Shown here: one piece after another, positions 43,949-55,272 of the stretch
Numbering within the stretch: position 1 is the first letter of the stretch
How the letters are laid out: each line of letters starts with the position of its first letter
NCBI GenBank assembly: GCA_947455195.1
Contig: CANGMI010000008.1
Coordinates: 62,001-126,000, forward strand
Direction of reading: 5' to 3'
DNA length: 64,000 nucleotides
Source: Pseudomonadota bacterium
GTDB lineage: Bacteria; Pseudomonadota; Gammaproteobacteria; Burkholderiales; SG8-39
Program-made: the position numbers and the translations under genes
The notes under the pieces: model-generated
What the model saw: only the letters and a program-made list of their open reading frames with translations
Told to the model about the DNA's origin: nothing
Databases searched by the model: none

Positions 43949-46069
43949 TCAGGCGTTGCCGCCGGCTTGCGCGGCCGCTTCTTCTTCGGCGATGGCCTTC
44001 ATCGAGAGGCGCACACGGCCCTTTTCGTCAGACTCGATCACCTTGACACGAACCTGTTGCCCTTCCTTCAGGAAGTCGGCTACCGCATTCACACGCTCAC
44101 GCGCGATCTGCGAGATGTGCAGCAGGCCGTCCTTGCCCGGCAGGATGCTCACGATGGCACCGAAGTCGAGGAGTTTCAACACCGTACCGGTGTAGATCTT
44201 GCCCACTTCGACCTCTGCCGTGATTTCCTGGATACGTGCACGAGCCGCTTCACCGCCCTCGGCGCTGATGCAGGCAATGGAGATGGTGCCATCATCGCCG
44301 ATCTCGATGGTGGTGCCGGTCTCTTCCTGCAGACCGCGAATGACAACGCCACCCTTGCCGATCACGTCGCGGATCTTCTCGGGGTTGATCTTGATCTTGA
44401 TGATGCGCGGCGCGAAGGTGGAGATGTCCTGGCGCGAACCGTCGAGCGACCCCTTCATGATGTCGAGGATGCTCATGCGGCCTTCGCGCGCCTGGGCGAG
44501 CGCGACCTGCATGATCTCGCGCGTGATGCCCTCGATCTTGATGTCCATCTGCAAGGCAGTGATGCCACGGTCGGTACCGGCCACCTTGAAGTCCATGTCA
44601 CCCAGGTGGTCTTCGTCGCCAAGGATATCGGTGAGGACCGCGAAGCGGTTGCCTTCCTTGATGAGGCCCATGGCAATCCCCGCAACGTGCGCTTTCAGGG
44701 GCACGCCAGCATCCATCAAGGCCAGACTGCCGCCGCAGACCGAAGCCATCGAGGACGAACCGTTCGACTCGACCACTTCGGAGACGACACGCATGCTGTA
44801 GCCGAATTCGTCCACCGAAGGAAGCAGGGCCGCCAGCGCGCGCTTGGCCAGACGCCCATGACCGATTTCGCGGCGCTTCGGGGTGCCCATGCGCCCCGTT
44901 TCGCCCGTGGCGAAGGGAGGCATGTTGTAGTGAAGCATGAAGCGATCCTTGTACTCGCCCTGAATCGCATCGATGATCTGTTCGTCACGGCCGGTGCCCA
45001 GCGTGGCGATCACCAGGGCCTGGGTTTCTCCACGGGTGAAGAGTGCCGAACCGTGGGCGCGCGGCAGCACACCGACCCGGATCGTGACCGGGCGCACGGT
45101 GCGCGTGTCACGGCCGTCGATACGCGGCTCACCGGCGAGAATCTGCGAGCGCACCACACGCGACTCCAGATTGAAGAAGAGATCCTTGACGGTCTGCTCG
45201 CTCGGCGGGTTGTCCGACGCAGCGAGCGTGGCGATGACACCCTTGCGAATGGCGTTCAGACGATCATTGCGCTCCTGCTTGGCACGAATCTGGAACGCGG
45301 CGCGCACGTCGGCTTCGGCGAGCAGGTTGATCTGGTCGATGAGCGGCTGATTCGCGGCCGGAGGCTGCCAGTCCCAGGCGGGCTTGCCTGCGGCGTCCAC
45401 CAGTTCGTGGATGGCATCGATGGCAGCACGCATCTGGTCATGGCCGTAAACGACCGCGCCCAGCATCACCTCTTCGGACAGCTCGTTGGCTTCCGACTCG
45501 ACCATCAGCACGGCGTGTTCGGTACCGGCGACGACGAGGTTCATTTCGCTCGTCTTCAGTTCCGAGGCGGCTGGGTTGAGCAGGTACTGGCCATCGCGGT
45601 AACCGACACGGGCAGCGCCGATCGGGCCATTGAACGGCACGCCCGAGAGCGCCACCGCAGCCGAGCAACCGATGAGGGCCGGGATATCCGGATCGACTTC
45701 CGGGTTGCACGACACGACGGTGGCGACGACCTGGACTTCGTTGTAGAAGCCTTCGGGAAAGAGGGGACGCAGCGGACGATCGATCAGCCGTGAGGTGAGC
45801 GTGTCCTTCTCGGAGGGCTTGCCCTCACGCTTGAAGAATCCACCGGGAATGCGGCCTGCTGCGTAGAACTTCTCGGTGTAATCGACCGTGAGCGGGAAGA
45901 AGTCCTGCCCGGGCTTGGCCGAGCGCGCGGCCACAACCGTGCAGAGAACAACCGTGTCATCGACGGTGACGAGAACGGCACCGCCGGCCTGACGCGCGAT
46001 TTCGCCGGTCTCGAGCGTGTAAGTCTGGGAGCCGAACTGAAAACTCTTGCTGATTGCCTTGGGGATCAC
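43949..46069 (-). CDS. pnp: Polynucleotide phosphorylase
   Basis: 3'-5' phosphorolytic RNase of the degradosome. 706 residues: two RNase PH domains (the second with [20 protein letters not shown]), a linker helix domain, a KH domain with [20 protein letters not shown] near residues 560-580, and an S1 domain ([20 protein letters not shown]). The GTG start at 46069 has AGGA seven bases upstream; an in-frame ATG at 46141 would add 24 unlikely residues. It is separated from rpsO by a terminator at 46175. Confidence 0.97.
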   Translation of the reverse strand: MIPKAISKSFQFGSQTYTLETGEIARQAGGAVLVTVDDTVVLCTVVAARSAKPGQDFFPLTVDYTEKFYAAGRIPGGFFKREGKPSEKDTLTSRLIDRPLRPLFPEGFYNEVQVVATVVSCNPEVDPDIPALIGCSAAVALSGVPFNGPIGAARVGYRDGQYLLNPAASELKTSEMNLVVAGTEHAVLMVESEANELSEEVMLGAVVYGHDQMRAAIDAIHELVDAAGKPAWDWQPPAANQPLIDQINLLAEADVRAAFQIRAKQERNDRLNAIRKGVIATLAASDNPPSEQTVKDLFFNLESRVVRSQILAGEPRIDGRDTRTVRPVTIRVGVLPRAHGSALFTRGETQALVIATLGTGRDEQIIDAIQGEYKDRFMLHYNMPPFATGETGRMGTPKRREIGHGRLAKRALAALLPSVDEFGYSMRVVSEVVESNGSSSMASVCGGSLALMDAGVPLKAHVAGIAMGLIKEGNRFAVLTDILGDEDHLGDMDFKVAGTDRGITALQMDIKIEGITREIMQVALAQAREGRMSILDIMKGSLDGSRQDISTFAPRIIKIKINPEKIRDVIGKGGVVIRGLQEETGTTIEIGDDGTISIACISAEGGEAARARIQEITAEVEVGKIYTGTVLKLLDFGAIVSILPGKDGLLHISQIARERVNAVADFLKEGQQVRVKVIESDEKGRVRLSMKAIAEEEAAAQAGGNA

Positions 46070-46174
46070 GTGGATATCCTTTCGCTCGCGCGCCACACGG
46101 CGCCGCGCAGTGGTTCTGCCAGATGAACGGAGGGGCAACACGCCTTTTCGGGTGTCGCCATGCTGCCGCCCAAA

Positions 46175-46200
46175 GAAAAAACCCGCCGGGAAACGGCGGG
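46175..46200 (-). terminator. Rho-independent terminator after rpsO
   Basis: On the minus strand CCCGCCG and CGGCGGG form a seven-base stem around a five-base loop, followed by TTTTTT. It begins seven bases after the rpsO stop and precedes pnp, so it would attenuate read-through from rpsO into pnp. Confidence 0.92.
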
Positions 46201-46207
46201 CTGCGTG

Positions 46208-46477
46208 CTACTTGCGAAGCCCAAGGCGCGCGAGCACCTGGCGATAGCGGTCGGGCTCGGTGCGCTTGAGATAGTCAAGCATGCGACGTCGCTGGCTGAC
46301 CATCTTCAGAAGACCGCGACGCGAGTGGTGATCCTTCACGTGAGCCTTGAAGTGGTCGGTGAGGCCGTTGATCCGGGCCGTCAGCAGCGCGACCTGCACC
46401 TCGGGTGAACCGGAATCGCCCGTCGAACGCTGATGCGACTGAATGATTTGCGCCTTGTCGGCGGTGCTGACTGACAT
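46208..46477 (-). CDS. rpsO: 30S ribosomal protein S15
   Basis: Primary 16S rRNA-binding protein. 89 residues, the universal length, starting [13 protein letters not shown]. Family motifs: [15 protein letters not shown]-like [40 protein letters not shown] and the C-terminal ARLGLRK. The start at 46477 has AGGA nine bases upstream. A good -10 box lies upstream (46517), so it may have its own promoter. Confidence 0.97.
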   Translation of the reverse strand: MSVSTADKAQIIQSHQRSTGDSGSPEVQVALLTARINGLTDHFKAHVKDHHSRRGLLKMVSQRRRMLDYLKRTEPDRYRQVLARLGLRK

Positions 46478-46516
46478 CGTGGACTGTCCTGTCTCTCGAG
46501 CTTGAGTAAGCCCGTG

Positions 46517-46522
46517 AGTATA
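46517..46522 (-). promoter_or_regulatory. Candidate -10 box for rpsO
   Basis: TATACT on the minus strand about 40 bases before the rpsO start, within the 101-base gap after truB. The base run before it is A/T-rich, which is rare in this window. The -35 is poor (TGGTTG at 17 bases), so the promoter call is tentative. Confidence 0.45.
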
Positions 46523-46578
46523 TCGGAAAATTCCTGCAACAACCATCCATCGACAGGGTTTTGACCGATCGCAGCCGA

Positions 46579-47529
46579 TCAGGCTGACTCGCGCGTCTCA
46601 CGTACCAGGCGCACCACGCGCAACTCGCCCGCCGCACAGTCCACGACCCCCAGGAAAGCACCGGCCGGGGTGTAGGCACGCACCCGCCCCTGCAGCAATG
46701 CCGCACTGGCAAGGCGGGCGCTCTGCCCATGGCGCAGGCGCTGCGCACAGACGCCATCGAGATCGACCCGCGGCAACGCCCCGAGCGGCGCATCGAGCGG
46801 CAGAAGGCGCGCCACCCGCTCGGCCGCTTGCATCGCCTCGAAATCCTCCAGGCCCACCGCGTCCTCGATGCGGAACGCGCCCACTGCCGTGCGCCTGAGT
46901 CCCTGCAGGTGCGCCTGCGTCCCCATGGCACGCCCGATATCCTCGGCCAGGGTTCTGATGTAGGTACCCTTGCTGCAGCGCACTCTCAACTCCAGGACCG
47001 GCAGGTCGACGCTCACCAGGTCGAGCGCGAGAATCTGCACCTCGCGCGCCGCTCGCTCGACTTCGACACCCTCACGCGCCATCTTGTAGAGCGGCACCCC
47101 ACCCTGCTTGAGCGCCGAGTGCATCGGCGGCACCTGACGGATCGGGCCGCGAAAGCCGGCAAGCACCCGTTCAAAGGCAATCCGGTCATCGGGGGGCAGC
47201 GGCGCCGTCTCGACGATCTCGCCCTCGGCATCGCCCGTGCTCGTACGCGCTCCAAGGTGCACCTGCGCAAGGTACTCCTTGTCGGCATCGAGCATGACCT
47301 GACCGAACTTGGCGGCATCACCCAGCACGAGCGGCAGCAGACCCGAGGCCAGGGGATCGAGCGTTCCGGTATGGCCCGCATGCTCGGCACGCACGGCGCG
47401 TCGTGCCCGCTGCAAGGCGGCGTTCGAACTGAGACCCGCCGGCTTGTCGAGGAGCAGCACACCGTCAATCATCAGCCAGGGCTCACGCCGCGGCCGATGG
47501 CCGGTGTCAGCCAGCGGTGGCGGCGTCAT
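46579..47529 (-). CDS. truB: tRNA pseudouridine-55 synthase TruB
   Basis: Makes pseudouridine 55 in the T-loop of tRNAs. 316 residues. The catalytic Asp58 is in [15 protein letters not shown]. Other motifs: [10 protein letters not shown]-like [33 protein letters not shown]-terminal PUA-like part is present. The start at 47529 overlaps the rbfA stop by 23 bases and gives an N-terminal RPRR segment like that of E. coli TruB; the ATG at 47472 is an alternative. Confidence 0.95.
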   Translation of the reverse strand: MTPPPLADTGHRPRREPWLMIDGVLLLDKPAGLSSNAALQRARRAVRAEHAGHTGTLDPLASGLLPLVLGDAAKFGQVMLDADKEYLAQVHLGARTSTGDAEGEIVETAPLPPDDRIAFERVLAGFRGPIRQVPPMHSALKQGGVPLYKMAREGVEVERAAREVQILALDLVSVDLPVLELRVRCSKGTYIRTLAEDIGRAMGTQAHLQGLRRTAVGAFRIEDAVGLEDFEAMQAAERVARLLPLDAPLGALPRVDLDGVCAQRLRHGQSARLASAALLQGRVRAYTPAGAFLGVVDCAAGELRVVRLVRETRESA

Positions 47530-47893
47530 CGGGCTGGTCCGGACGCTCCTCGGCGATGGCGCTCTCGATCAGCCGATCGATCGCCATGCCGTGCTCGATC
47601 GAGCGGTCATATTCGAAGTGCAACTCGGGGGTCACGTGCGTGCGGATGCGCCGCCCGAGGAGGCTGCGCATGAAACCCGCGGACCGCTGCAGCCCGCGGG
47701 CCACATCGTCACGAGCAGCACCTTCGAGCAGTGTCGTGTAGTAGACCCGTGCATGGGCCAGATCCTGTGCAACCCGCACCTCGGTGATGGTTACCAGCGA
47801 CAGGCGCGGATCACGCAGTTCGTTGGCAAGCATCGCCGAGATCTCGAGCTGGATCTGGTCGGCCAGACGGCGCAGGCGCTGGGCGTTGGCCAT
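47507..47893 (-). CDS. rbfA: Ribosome-binding factor A
   Basis: 30S maturation factor with a KH-type fold. 128 residues. Motifs: QRLRRLADQIQLEISAMLAN, LRDPRLSLVTITEVRVAQDL, ARVYYTTLLEG, then RTHVTPELHFEYDRSIEHGM. It follows infB by nine bases and overlaps truB, as in the usual nusA-infB-rbfA-truB order. Confidence 0.96.
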   Translation of the reverse strand: MANAQRLRRLADQIQLEISAMLANELRDPRLSLVTITEVRVAQDLAHARVYYTTLLEGAARDDVARGLQRSAGFMRSLLGRRIRTHVTPELHFEYDRSIEHGMAIDRLIESAIAEERPDQPDDAATAG

Positions 47894-47902
47894 TGCGCTC
47901 GC

Positions 47903-50815
47903 CTAGGCCTCGAGCGTCCGCGCGATTTCCTGTACTTCGTAAGCCTCGAGAACATCACCGACGTTGACGTCGTTGAAGTTCTTGAGTGACAGACCGCACT
48001 CGAAGCCCGCCTTCACTTCGCGCACGTCATCCTTGAAGCGCTTGAGGGAGTCGAGTTCGCCATCGTGAAGGACAACATTCTCGCGCAGGAGACGAATGCG
48101 AGCCCCACGCTTGACCAGGCCATCGGTGACATAGCACCCGGCAACGCTGCCCACCTTGGAAATGCGGAACACCTGCCGCACCTCGACCGTGCCCAGCACC
48201 TGCTCGCGCCGCTCGGGCGCGAGCATGCCCGACAGTGCCGCCCGCACTTCATCGACCGCGTCATAAATGATGGTGTAGTAGCGCAGGTCGACCCCGCCGT
48301 TCTCGGCGAGCTTGCGCGCCGTACCGTCGGCGCGGGTGTTGAACCCGATGACCACCGCCTTGGAGGCAATTGCCAGATTGATGTCCGATTCGGTGATGGC
48401 ACCGACACCGGACAGGATGATCTGGACCTTGACTTCCGAGGTGGACAGGCGCGTGAGCGCATGCGCGAGCGCCTCCTGCGAACCCTGCACGTCAGCCTTG
48501 ATCACGAGCGGCAGTGTCTTCACGGCCGCCTCGCCCATCTGGTCAAACACGTTCTCGAGCTTGGCTGCGTGCTGACGGGCGAGTTTCACGTCACGGAACT
48601 TGCCCTGACGGAAGAGCGCGATTTCACGCGCCTTGCGCTCGTCGCCCAGCACGATGACTTCCTCACCGGCATTGGGTACGTCGGCCAACCCCTGAATCTC
48701 GACCGGAATGGACGGGCCGGCCTTGGAGATGGCTCGCCCGTTCTCGTCGAGCATCGCACGCACCCGGCCAAAGGAAGCACCAGCCAGCACCACGTCGCCG
48801 CGGTTGAGCGTACCCGACTGCACGAGGATCGTGGCCACCGGCCCCCGTCCCTTGTCGATTCGCGACTCGATGACGATGCCCTTGGCGGCCGACTCGACGG
48901 GCGCCTTGAACTCGCGCACCTCAGCCTGCAGGAGAATGTTCTCGAGCAGATCATCGATGCCCTGCCCCGTGCGGGCCGACACCGGAATGAACGGCGAATC
49001 ACCGCCGTATTCTTCGGGCAGCACGCCATGACTGACCAGCTCCTGCTTGACCCGATCCGGGTTCGCCTCGGGCTTGTCGATCTTGTTCACCGCCACGATG
49101 ATGGGAACGTTCGCGGCCTTGGCGTGCGAGATTGCCTCGATCGTCTGGGGCATGACGCCGTCATCAGCCGCCACCACCAGCACCACGATGTCGGTGACCT
49201 TGGCACCGCGCGCGCGCATCGCCGAGAACGCCTCGTGACCCGGGGTATCAAGAAAGGTGATCACGCCACGTGGCGTCTCGACGTGATACGCGCCGATGTG
49301 CTGCGTGATGCCCCCTGCCTCGCCTGCGGCCACCTTGGCCCGACGGATGTGATCGAGGAGCGAGGTCTTGCCGTGATCGACGTGGCCCATGACGGTGACA
49401 ACAGGAGGCCGCGTCACAGCCACCACGACGGCAGCCTCGCCAGCGTCGAAGAGGAAGGCATCCGGATCATCGAGCTTCGCGGCGATGGCCTTGTGACCCA
49501 TCTCCTCGACCACGATCATTGCGGTTTCCTGATCGAGCACCTGGTTGATCGTGACCATCGTGCCCATCTTCATGAGCACCTTGATGACTTCAGCAGCCTT
49601 CACTGACATCTTGTGGGCGAGATCGCCAACGGTAATGGTCTCGGACACATGCACTTCCCGAACGACGGCTTCGGCTGGCGCTGCCGCCGATCGTTCGTCG
49701 GCATGGCCACCATGGCGATGACGCCCACGCCCCTGCCAGCCGGCGCCGGAGGCGCCCGGAACATCCCCCCCTCGCGTCTTGATCGAACGCTTCTTGGCGC
49801 TGTCATCACGCCACACCACCGCACCGCGTTCGGGTTTTTTCGCCTTCTTGTCGGCATCCGCAGCGGGCTTGGGACGATGCAAGGTCGTGTCGACCGGCGC
49901 GGCCGGCGCAGCCGGGGCCGCAGCAGCGGCAGGGCCGGCCGATGCCCGAGCCTCGGCGGCGAGGCGGTCACGTTCCTTTTGAAGGCGCTCAGCCTCGCGC
50001 GCCTCGGCAGCGCGGCGCTCGCGGTCCTGCCGCTCGCGAAACTCGGCTTCCTGACGGCGCGACAGTTCGTCGTGAGCACCCCGATCGAGTGCAGTACGGG
50101 CAATGGGCGCAGCCCGATAGACCACGCCAGGCGCGGGTTTCGGTGCGGGCGCCGGCACCGCCGCTTCAGCCGGCGCGACAGGGGCAGACGCCGCTTCCGC
50201 GGTGGGCTCGACAGCCGCAGGCGCTTCGATCGGTGCAGACTCTGCCGACACATCGCTCACGACCGGAGCCGCTTCGACAACCGGTTCGAGCGCAGGCTCT
50301 GGCTCTGGCGGGGGCACGACCACCGCTTCGGGTTCGGGCTCGACCGCTGCCACCGCAACCGGCTCGACAGCCGCTTCCGGCAGATCGACCACCGGTGCCG
50401 CCGTCGCCACCGGCGAGGTCTCGACAGGCGCGTCATGCTCGACGCGCGGCATCGTCTCGGGCGAAGCGGTTTCGCCCTCGAGCATCTCGCCTGGCGCTAC
50501 GGCCGTATCGCCCGCTTCGCGCTTGACGAAGACACGCTTCTTGCGCACCTCGACCTGAATCGTGCGAGCCTTGCCCGAAGGATCGGACTTCTTGATCTCG
50601 GTTGTCTGCTTGCGGGTGAGCGTGATGCGGGTGTCACGACCGGCACCCTGCCCATGCGAACGCCGCAAGTAGTCAAGCAAGCGTGCCTTGTCCTGATCAG
50701 ACAGCAGATCGCCCTCGACCGACTTCGCGACTCCGGCAGCCTGCAGCTGCTCGAGCAGCCTTGCCGGCTGCATCTGGAGTTCGCCAGCGAACTGGGCAAC
50801 ACTGATTTGCGCCAT
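47903..50815 (-). CDS. infB: Translation initiation factor IF-2
   Basis: GTPase that brings initiator tRNA to the 30S subunit. 970 residues. The N-terminus has an IF2_N domain ([20 protein letters not shown]). A long Ala/Pro/Glu/Val-rich region (about residues 90-330) follows, with a basic, charged coil. The G domain has [20 protein letters not shown] near residue 475, DTPGHEAF and NKIDKP. Domains II-IV follow to the end. It lies 50 bases after nusA. Confidence 0.97.
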   Translation of the reverse strand: MAQISVAQFAGELQMQPARLLEQLQAAGVAKSVEGDLLSDQDKARLLDYLRRSHGQGAGRDTRITLTRKQTTEIKKSDPSGKARTIQVEVRKKRVFVKREAGDTAVAPGEMLEGETASPETMPRVEHDAPVETSPVATAAPVVDLPEAAVEPVAVAAVEPEPEAVVVPPPEPEPALEPVVEAAPVVSDVSAESAPIEAPAAVEPTAEAASAPVAPAEAAVPAPAPKPAPGVVYRAAPIARTALDRGAHDELSRRQEAEFRERQDRERRAAEAREAERLQKERDRLAAEARASAGPAAAAAPAAPAAPVDTTLHRPKPAADADKKAKKPERGAVVWRDDSAKKRSIKTRGGDVPGASGAGWQGRGRHRHGGHADERSAAAPAEAVVREVHVSETITVGDLAHKMSVKAAEVIKVLMKMGTMVTINQVLDQETAMIVVEEMGHKAIAAKLDDPDAFLFDAGEAAVVVAVTRPPVVTVMGHVDHGKTSLLDHIRRAKVAAGEAGGITQHIGAYHVETPRGVITFLDTPGHEAFSAMRARGAKVTDIVVLVVAADDGVMPQTIEAISHAKAANVPIIVAVNKIDKPEANPDRVKQELVSHGVLPEEYGGDSPFIPVSARTGQGIDDLLENILLQAEVREFKAPVESAAKGIVIESRIDKGRGPVATILVQSGTLNRGDVVLAGASFGRVRAMLDENGRAISKAGPSIPVEIQGLADVPNAGEEVIVLGDERKAREIALFRQGKFRDVKLARQHAAKLENVFDQMGEAAVKTLPLVIKADVQGSQEALAHALTRLSTSEVKVQIILSGVGAITESDINLAIASKAVVIGFNTRADGTARKLAENGGVDLRYYTIIYDAVDEVRAALSGMLAPERREQVLGTVEVRQVFRISKVGSVAGCYVTDGLVKRGARIRLLRENVVLHDGELDSLKRFKDDVREVKAGFECGLSLKNFNDVNVGDVLEAYEVQEIARTLEA

Positions 50816-50865
50816 TAAACCTTTCCCCTACTGACCTTTTATGCGCGTGGCAACGCCACGGCGCC

Positions 50866-52347
50866 TCACTGCTCGTCTGCGAACCAGTGCGCACGCGCCC
50901 TGGTGATCAGATCGCGGGCCCGGCCATCTTCCACACCGGCAATTTCAACGAGTTCATCGACCGCAAGGTCGGCGAAATCATCGAGCGTCTTCACCCCTGC
51001 GTGTCCCAGACGGGCAAGCAGGTCCGTGTCCATGCCTTCGAAGTCGCGCAGCGCGGCTTCGACACCTTCCATTTCTTCCTCACCCCGAATCTGCTCGAGG
51101 AGCAACGCATCCTTGGCCCGGGCACGCAATTCATTGACGATATTCTCGTCAAACGCCTCGATTTCGAGCATCTCGCCGATCGGCACATAGGCCACCTGCT
51201 CGAGCGTGGCAAAGCCCTCCTCGATCAGGACATTGGCCACGTCCTCGTCAACATCGAGCTTGGCCATGAAGAGCGCACGCACGCTGCCAGTCTCTTCCTC
51301 AGCCTTGCGGTCGGCCGCCTCCTGGGTCATCAGGTTGATGGCCCAGCCGGTCAGTTCCGAGGCAAGCCGCACATTCTGGCCGCTGCGCCCGATCGCGATG
51401 GCGAGGTTCTCCTCGTCCACCACGACGTCCATGCTGTGCCGGTCCTCGTCGACCACGATGCTCGTGACTTCAGCCGGCGCCAGCGCACCGATCACGAACT
51501 GGGCCGGATCGGCTGACCACAGAATGATGTCGACCCGCTCGCCGCCCAGTTCCTGCGTCACGGCCTGAACGCGCGAACCGCGCATGCCCACGCAGGTGCC
51601 AATCGGATCGACCCGCTGGTCGTTCGATTTGACACCGATCTTGGCGCGCACGCCTGGATCGCGGGCCGCCGCCTTGATTTCGAGCAGGCCCTGCTCGATC
51701 TCGGGAACTTCGAGCCGGAACAACTCCATGATGAATTCAGGTGAGGTGCGCGACAGGATCACCTGCGGCCCCCGAACCCCACGGTCGATCCGCAGGAGGC
51801 AGGCGCGAACACGGTCGCCAACCCGGATGTTCTCGCGCGGAATCTGGTGCTCGCGTGGCAGCAGTGCCTCGACACGTCCCGATTCGATGATGACGTTTCC
51901 CCGATCGATCCGCTTGACGTTGCCCGAAATGAGCTTCTCGTTGCGCGCCAGGAAGTCCTGCAGGATCTGCTCGCGCTCGGCATCGCGGATCTTCTGGAGG
52001 ATGACCTGCTTGGCGGTCTGGGCACCGATGCGACCCCACTCGATCGGCTCGAGCTGTTCCTCGATGTAGTCCTCGACCTGGATATCGGCAATCTGCTTCT
52101 GCGCCTCGGACAGCGGAATCTGGTGCGGCGGAAACTCGAGGGCCTCGTCGGCCACGACCTGCCAGCGCCTGAAACTCTCGTACTCGCCCGATTCGCGATC
52201 GATCGAGACACGTACCTCGACGTCATCGGGAAACCGCTTCTTGGTCGCCGAAGCGAGCGCAAGTTCGAGTGCGCCAAAGACGATTTCCTTGGCAACATTC
52301 TTTTCACGCGCCAGTGCATCGACCAGCATGAGGAGCTCGCGACTCAT
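50866..52347 (-). CDS. nusA: Transcription termination/antitermination factor NusA
   Basis: RNA polymerase-binding factor. 493 residues, the standard long form. Domains in order: the N-terminal RNAP-binding domain ([20 protein letters not shown]), S1, KH1 and KH2 ([40 protein letters not shown]), then two acidic C-terminal repeats, the last with [19 protein letters not shown]. It starts 23 bases after rimP. Confidence 0.97.
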   Translation of the reverse strand: MSRELLMLVDALAREKNVAKEIVFGALELALASATKKRFPDDVEVRVSIDRESGEYESFRRWQVVADEALEFPPHQIPLSEAQKQIADIQVEDYIEEQLEPIEWGRIGAQTAKQVILQKIRDAEREQILQDFLARNEKLISGNVKRIDRGNVIIESGRVEALLPREHQIPRENIRVGDRVRACLLRIDRGVRGPQVILSRTSPEFIMELFRLEVPEIEQGLLEIKAAARDPGVRAKIGVKSNDQRVDPIGTCVGMRGSRVQAVTQELGGERVDIILWSADPAQFVIGALAPAEVTSIVVDEDRHSMDVVVDEENLAIAIGRSGQNVRLASELTGWAINLMTQEAADRKAEEETGSVRALFMAKLDVDEDVANVLIEEGFATLEQVAYVPIGEMLEIEAFDENIVNELRARAKDALLLEQIRGEEEMEGVEAALRDFEGMDTDLLARLGHAGVKTLDDFADLAVDELVEIAGVEDGRARDLITRARAHWFADEQ

Positions 52348-52370
52348 TGATGACCCTTCGTCATATCACT

Positions 52371-52832
52371 TCACCACTGGGGGACAAGACGGACCTTGTC
52401 GATGTCACCCAACGCAAACCGACGCACTTCACCGTCGACCAGCATCTCGAGATGGCTGTCATCGGCGCCTTGGAGGACGCCGGTGAAACGCCGCCTGCCA
52501 GCCACTGCTATGCGCAGCCGACACTCGATTTCCTGGCCAGCAAACCGGCGGAAATGCGTCACCGTCTTCAATACGCGATCGAGCCCGGGCGATGACACCT
52601 CGAGCCGATCGTAATCAATGCCTTCCACTTCCAGCACACGCTGCAACTGGCGGGTAACCCGCTCGCAGTCCTCGACCTTGATGCGAATCTCGCCGGCCTC
52701 GACCGGCCCGTCGAGACGATCGATGAAGATCCGCAACAATCGGCCACGAGCGACGATCTCGCAATCGGCGAGGTCATACCCGAGCCCTGTCACTGTGGTC
52801 TCGACGATCTGATTGACAACACCTTTGGCCAC
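52371..52832 (-). CDS. rimP: Ribosome maturation factor RimP
   Basis: 30S assembly factor. 153 residues. Motifs: VETTVTGLGYDLADCEIVAR, LRIFIDRLDGPVEAGEIRIK, VSSPGLDRVLKTVTHFRRFA, near the middle. It is the first gene of the rimP-nusA-infB-rbfA-truB operon. No clear promoter boxes are seen in the short region between it and the terminator at 52888. Confidence 0.95.
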   Translation of the reverse strand: MAKGVVNQIVETTVTGLGYDLADCEIVARGRLLRIFIDRLDGPVEAGEIRIKVEDCERVTRQLQRVLEVEGIDYDRLEVSSPGLDRVLKTVTHFRRFAGQEIECRLRIAVAGRRRFTGVLQGADDSHLEMLVDGEVRRFALGDIDKVRLVPQW

Positions 52833-52887
52833 GCACTACCCCGGTTGCCCGTCCTGCCTTGGGCAATCACCTGCCCGATGCACGAAG

Positions 52888-52914
52888 AAAAAAAAATGGG
52901 CTCGCCGCCCATTT
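52888..52914 (-). terminator. Rho-independent terminator after rluB
   Basis: On the minus strand AAATGGGC and GCCCATTT form a perfect eight-base stem around a five-base loop, merging into a run of nine T. It lies about 75 bases after the rluB stop and isolates the trpS-scp-rluB unit from rimP. Confidence 0.92.
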
Positions 52915-52988
52915 CCACAACCGGAGAAGTATAGCAAAAGGTGAGCCGAAGCTCCAGCGGATCTCGACAACTCGGGGCTTCGAGGCCG

Positions 52989-54650
52989 TCAGCCGCCGCG
53001 GCGGCCGCCGCCCGACTTGCCCGAACCGGCGCGCGGCGCCGCCGAGCGGGCACCACCTGTTCGAGGAGCACCCGACCGGGGAGCAGCAGACCGGGGAGCA
53101 CCCGACCGCGGAGCACCCGACCGAGACCCCACCGATCGCGGACCTTCGGTTCGGAGGCCATCCGATCGCCCCCCCGCCGAGCGGGGCGCGCCCGAACGAG
53201 GACCGCCGGTCCGCGCGTCGCGCGGCGACGGCACCTCGAAGTCGGGCGGTGACGCGCGCGCTCGATCGGGCCGCGCGGAGGCTGCCGGAACACGCCCGCC
53301 CCGCTTGCCCACCGGGCCGCTGCGTGGGGCGCTCGCGCGCGGCCCATCCCGATCGTCGTCAGCGCCACGGCCACGCCGCGGTGCGGGTGCTCCGCGTCGG
53401 CCATCGCCAGCATCGGAGCCACGCGAACGCGGTGGCGCAGCGGGTGGCCCATCGGGGATCTCGACGGGTGTACGCGGTGCGCGGGAAGCGCTATGTACCT
53501 GTGCGTCTGGAGAGCCTTCATTCAAACCGACCGCGGTGGCCAGTGCCAGGAGTTCGGCCGGCGTCGCTTCTCGCGAACGGCCGCGAGCGAGGTCGCGCGG
53601 CAGCGTGATCGGCCCAAACCGGACCCGAATCAGCCGACTCACGACCAGGCCCACCGCCTCGACCATCCGACGTACTTCGCGATTGCGCCCTTCGCGCAAG
53701 GTCACCGAGTACCAGCGATTGATGCCATCGCCACCGGCCTCCTCGAGCTGATCGAAACGCGCCGGTCCGTCTTCAAGGTCGACCCCCTGGACGAGCCGCA
53801 GTCGCTGCTCCGCATCGAGTTCACCGAGCATGCGCACTGCATACTCGCGCTCGACTTCGTGGCTGGGATGCATGAGGCGCGCCGCAAGGTCGCCCCAAGT
53901 CGTCAGGAGCAGCAGGCCACTCGTGTTGTAATCGAGCCGACCGATCGGAATCCAGCGGCCTGACGCAGGCCTCGGCAGGTTGGCAAAGACACTCGGGCGC
54001 CCCTCGGGGTCGTCCTGCGACACGATCTCGCCAGCCGGCTTGTGGTAGAGCAGCACGGCGCGCTCGACCGTACCAGTGCCCAGGCGAATCGGGGTGCCAT
54101 CGACTTCAATGCGATCGACTGCGGTGGCTCGATCACCCAACTGAGCGATAACGCCGTTCACCGTGACCCGGCCCTCCGCGATCAGATCGTCGACCTCGCG
54201 GCGCGATCCGCGGCCATGCGTGGACAGCAGCTTCTGGATCCGGACGGGTTCGCCGGCGACGATCTCCACCGGCTTGGCGCGCAGCGGGCTGCTCGGGCGA
54301 CGGACCGGACTGGCGTCGCGCCGCCGACCTGCCCCCCCCGTACGCGGTGCGGTGGAGGTGAATTGAGCGGCCACGCGCTTGCGAGCGGTCTCTTCGCGAC
54401 GCCCACCCGATCCGCGCCCGACTTCGCCGTCACGAGGACGCCAGGGCTCGGTACTGTCGGCTCGCACGGCACGAACCCGCCTGACCGGTTCAAAGGCGGC
54501 GTCCTTGTCGGCGCGATCGCGCCGCGCAGGTGCCGAGGCCGCACCGTCGTCGCGGGGTCGGCGTTTCTTCAGGGCACCCGTCGGTGACGCCAGTGCGAGC
54601 GGCGTGCGCCCGACGGGTCGCCCGCCAGGGGCCGGCCGGCCACGACGCAT
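52989..54650 (-). CDS. rluB: 23S rRNA pseudouridine-2605 synthase RluB (long form)
   Basis: RsuA/RluB-family synthase. 553 residues, about twice E. coli RluB. A basic N-terminal extension (~155 residues) precedes the S4 domain (IQKLLSTHGRGSRREVDDLI) and the catalytic Asp in PIGRLDYNTSGLLLLT, followed by EGRNREVRRMVEAVG. The C-terminal ~190 residues are Arg/Gly/Ser/Pro/Ala-rich, ending in five-residue GAPRS-type repeats. The ATG lies one base after the scpB stop, so it is probably coupled to it. Upstream in-frame starts inside scpB are less likely. Confidence 0.93.
   Translation of the reverse strand: MRRGRPAPGGRPVGRTPLALASPTGALKKRRPRDDGAASAPARRDRADKDAAFEPVRRVRAVRADSTEPWRPRDGEVGRGSGGRREETARKRVAAQFTSTAPRTGGAGRRRDASPVRRPSSPLRAKPVEIVAGEPVRIQKLLSTHGRGSRREVDDLIAEGRVTVNGVIAQLGDRATAVDRIEVDGTPIRLGTGTVERAVLLYHKPAGEIVSQDDPEGRPSVFANLPRPASGRWIPIGRLDYNTSGLLLLTTWGDLAARLMHPSHEVEREYAVRMLGELDAEQRLRLVQGVDLEDGPARFDQLEEAGGDGINRWYSVTLREGRNREVRRMVEAVGLVVSRLIRVRFGPITLPRDLARGRSREATPAELLALATAVGLNEGSPDAQVHSASRAPRTPVEIPDGPPAAPPRSRGSDAGDGRRGAPAPRRGRGADDDRDGPRASAPRSGPVGKRGGRVPAASARPDRARASPPDFEVPSPRDARTGGPRSGAPRSAGGRSDGLRTEGPRSVGSRSGAPRSGAPRSAAPRSGAPRTGGARSAAPRAGSGKSGGGRRGG
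53065..53169 (-). repeat. 15-base tandem repeat inside rluB
   Basis: About seven 15-base units; the four best (53065-53124) read GGAGCACCCGACCGG with small changes. On the coding strand each unit gives five residues of the type GAPRS. The repeat is in frame and codes for the disordered basic tail of RluB. Confidence 0.8.
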
Positions 54651-54651
54651 C

Positions 54652-55272
54652 TCAGCGGCCGGCTTGGCCGACGAGGTCTCCACCGGGCGGCTCGCCAGCC
54701 CCAGCGTCTGCCGCCGGCCGCGCCGGGTCGGGTCGGGGTTCGAGAAGTTCGGCGTGGAGCGGGATTTCTTCAAGCGGGGGTAACTCCTGCAAGCTGCGCA
54801 GACCAAGGTCGTCGAGAAACGCCCGGGTCGTCGCGTAAAGGGCCGGTCGGCCCGGGGTCTCGCGATGGCCGACCACATCGATCCAGCCACGCTCCTCCAG
54901 TGTTCGTATCACATTTTGCGACACCGTCACCCCGCGGATGTCCTCGATGTCGCCCCGTGTGACGGGCTGGCGATAGGCGATGATGGCCAGTGTCTCCATG
55001 ACCGCACGCGAGTAGCGCGGGGGCTTCTCGGCCGAAAGCCGGTCCAGGATGGCCTGATACTCGGGCCGGGTCTGAAATCGCCAACCGCTGGCCACCTGCA
55101 CCAGTTCGACACCGTGGCCATCGTACTCTGCCGTGAGCTCATCGAGCAGTGGCTGCAACGTTGCGATGTCCAGTTCCTGATCAAACAGGAGCCGCAGACG
55201 CGCCAGATCAAGCGGTTCTCGTGCGGCCAGCAGCGCGGCCTCGAGGAGCCGCTTCGGATCAATCGGGGTCAT
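54652..55272 (-). CDS. scpB: Segregation and condensation protein ScpB
   Basis: Winged-helix partner of ScpA in the SMC complex. 206 residues. Motifs: [20 protein letters not shown], the conserved [20 protein letters not shown], and [20 protein letters not shown] with [17 protein letters not shown]. The C-terminal 30 residues are Pro/Ala/Gly-rich. It overlaps scpA by 14 bases. Confidence 0.95.
   Translation of the reverse strand: MTPIDPKRLLEAALLAAREPLDLARLRLLFDQELDIATLQPLLDELTAEYDGHGVELVQVASGWRFQTRPEYQAILDRLSAEKPPRYSRAVMETLAIIAYRQPVTRGDIEDIRGVTVSQNVIRTLEERGWIDVVGHRETPGRPALYATTRAFLDDLGLRSLQELPPLEEIPLHAELLEPRPDPARPAADAGAGEPPGGDLVGQAGR

Noticed and set aside
43967-45793. 608-codon open frame on the plus strand
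   Set aside because: Antisense to pnp; Asp/His/Arg-rich as expected for a reverse frame, no family features.
48065-49606. 513-codon open frame on the plus strand
   Set aside because: Antisense to the conserved part of infB, no domain seen.
53065-53169. CRISPR-like short repeats
   Set aside because: The units are 15 bases with no spacers and keep the rluB reading frame, so this is a coding repeat.
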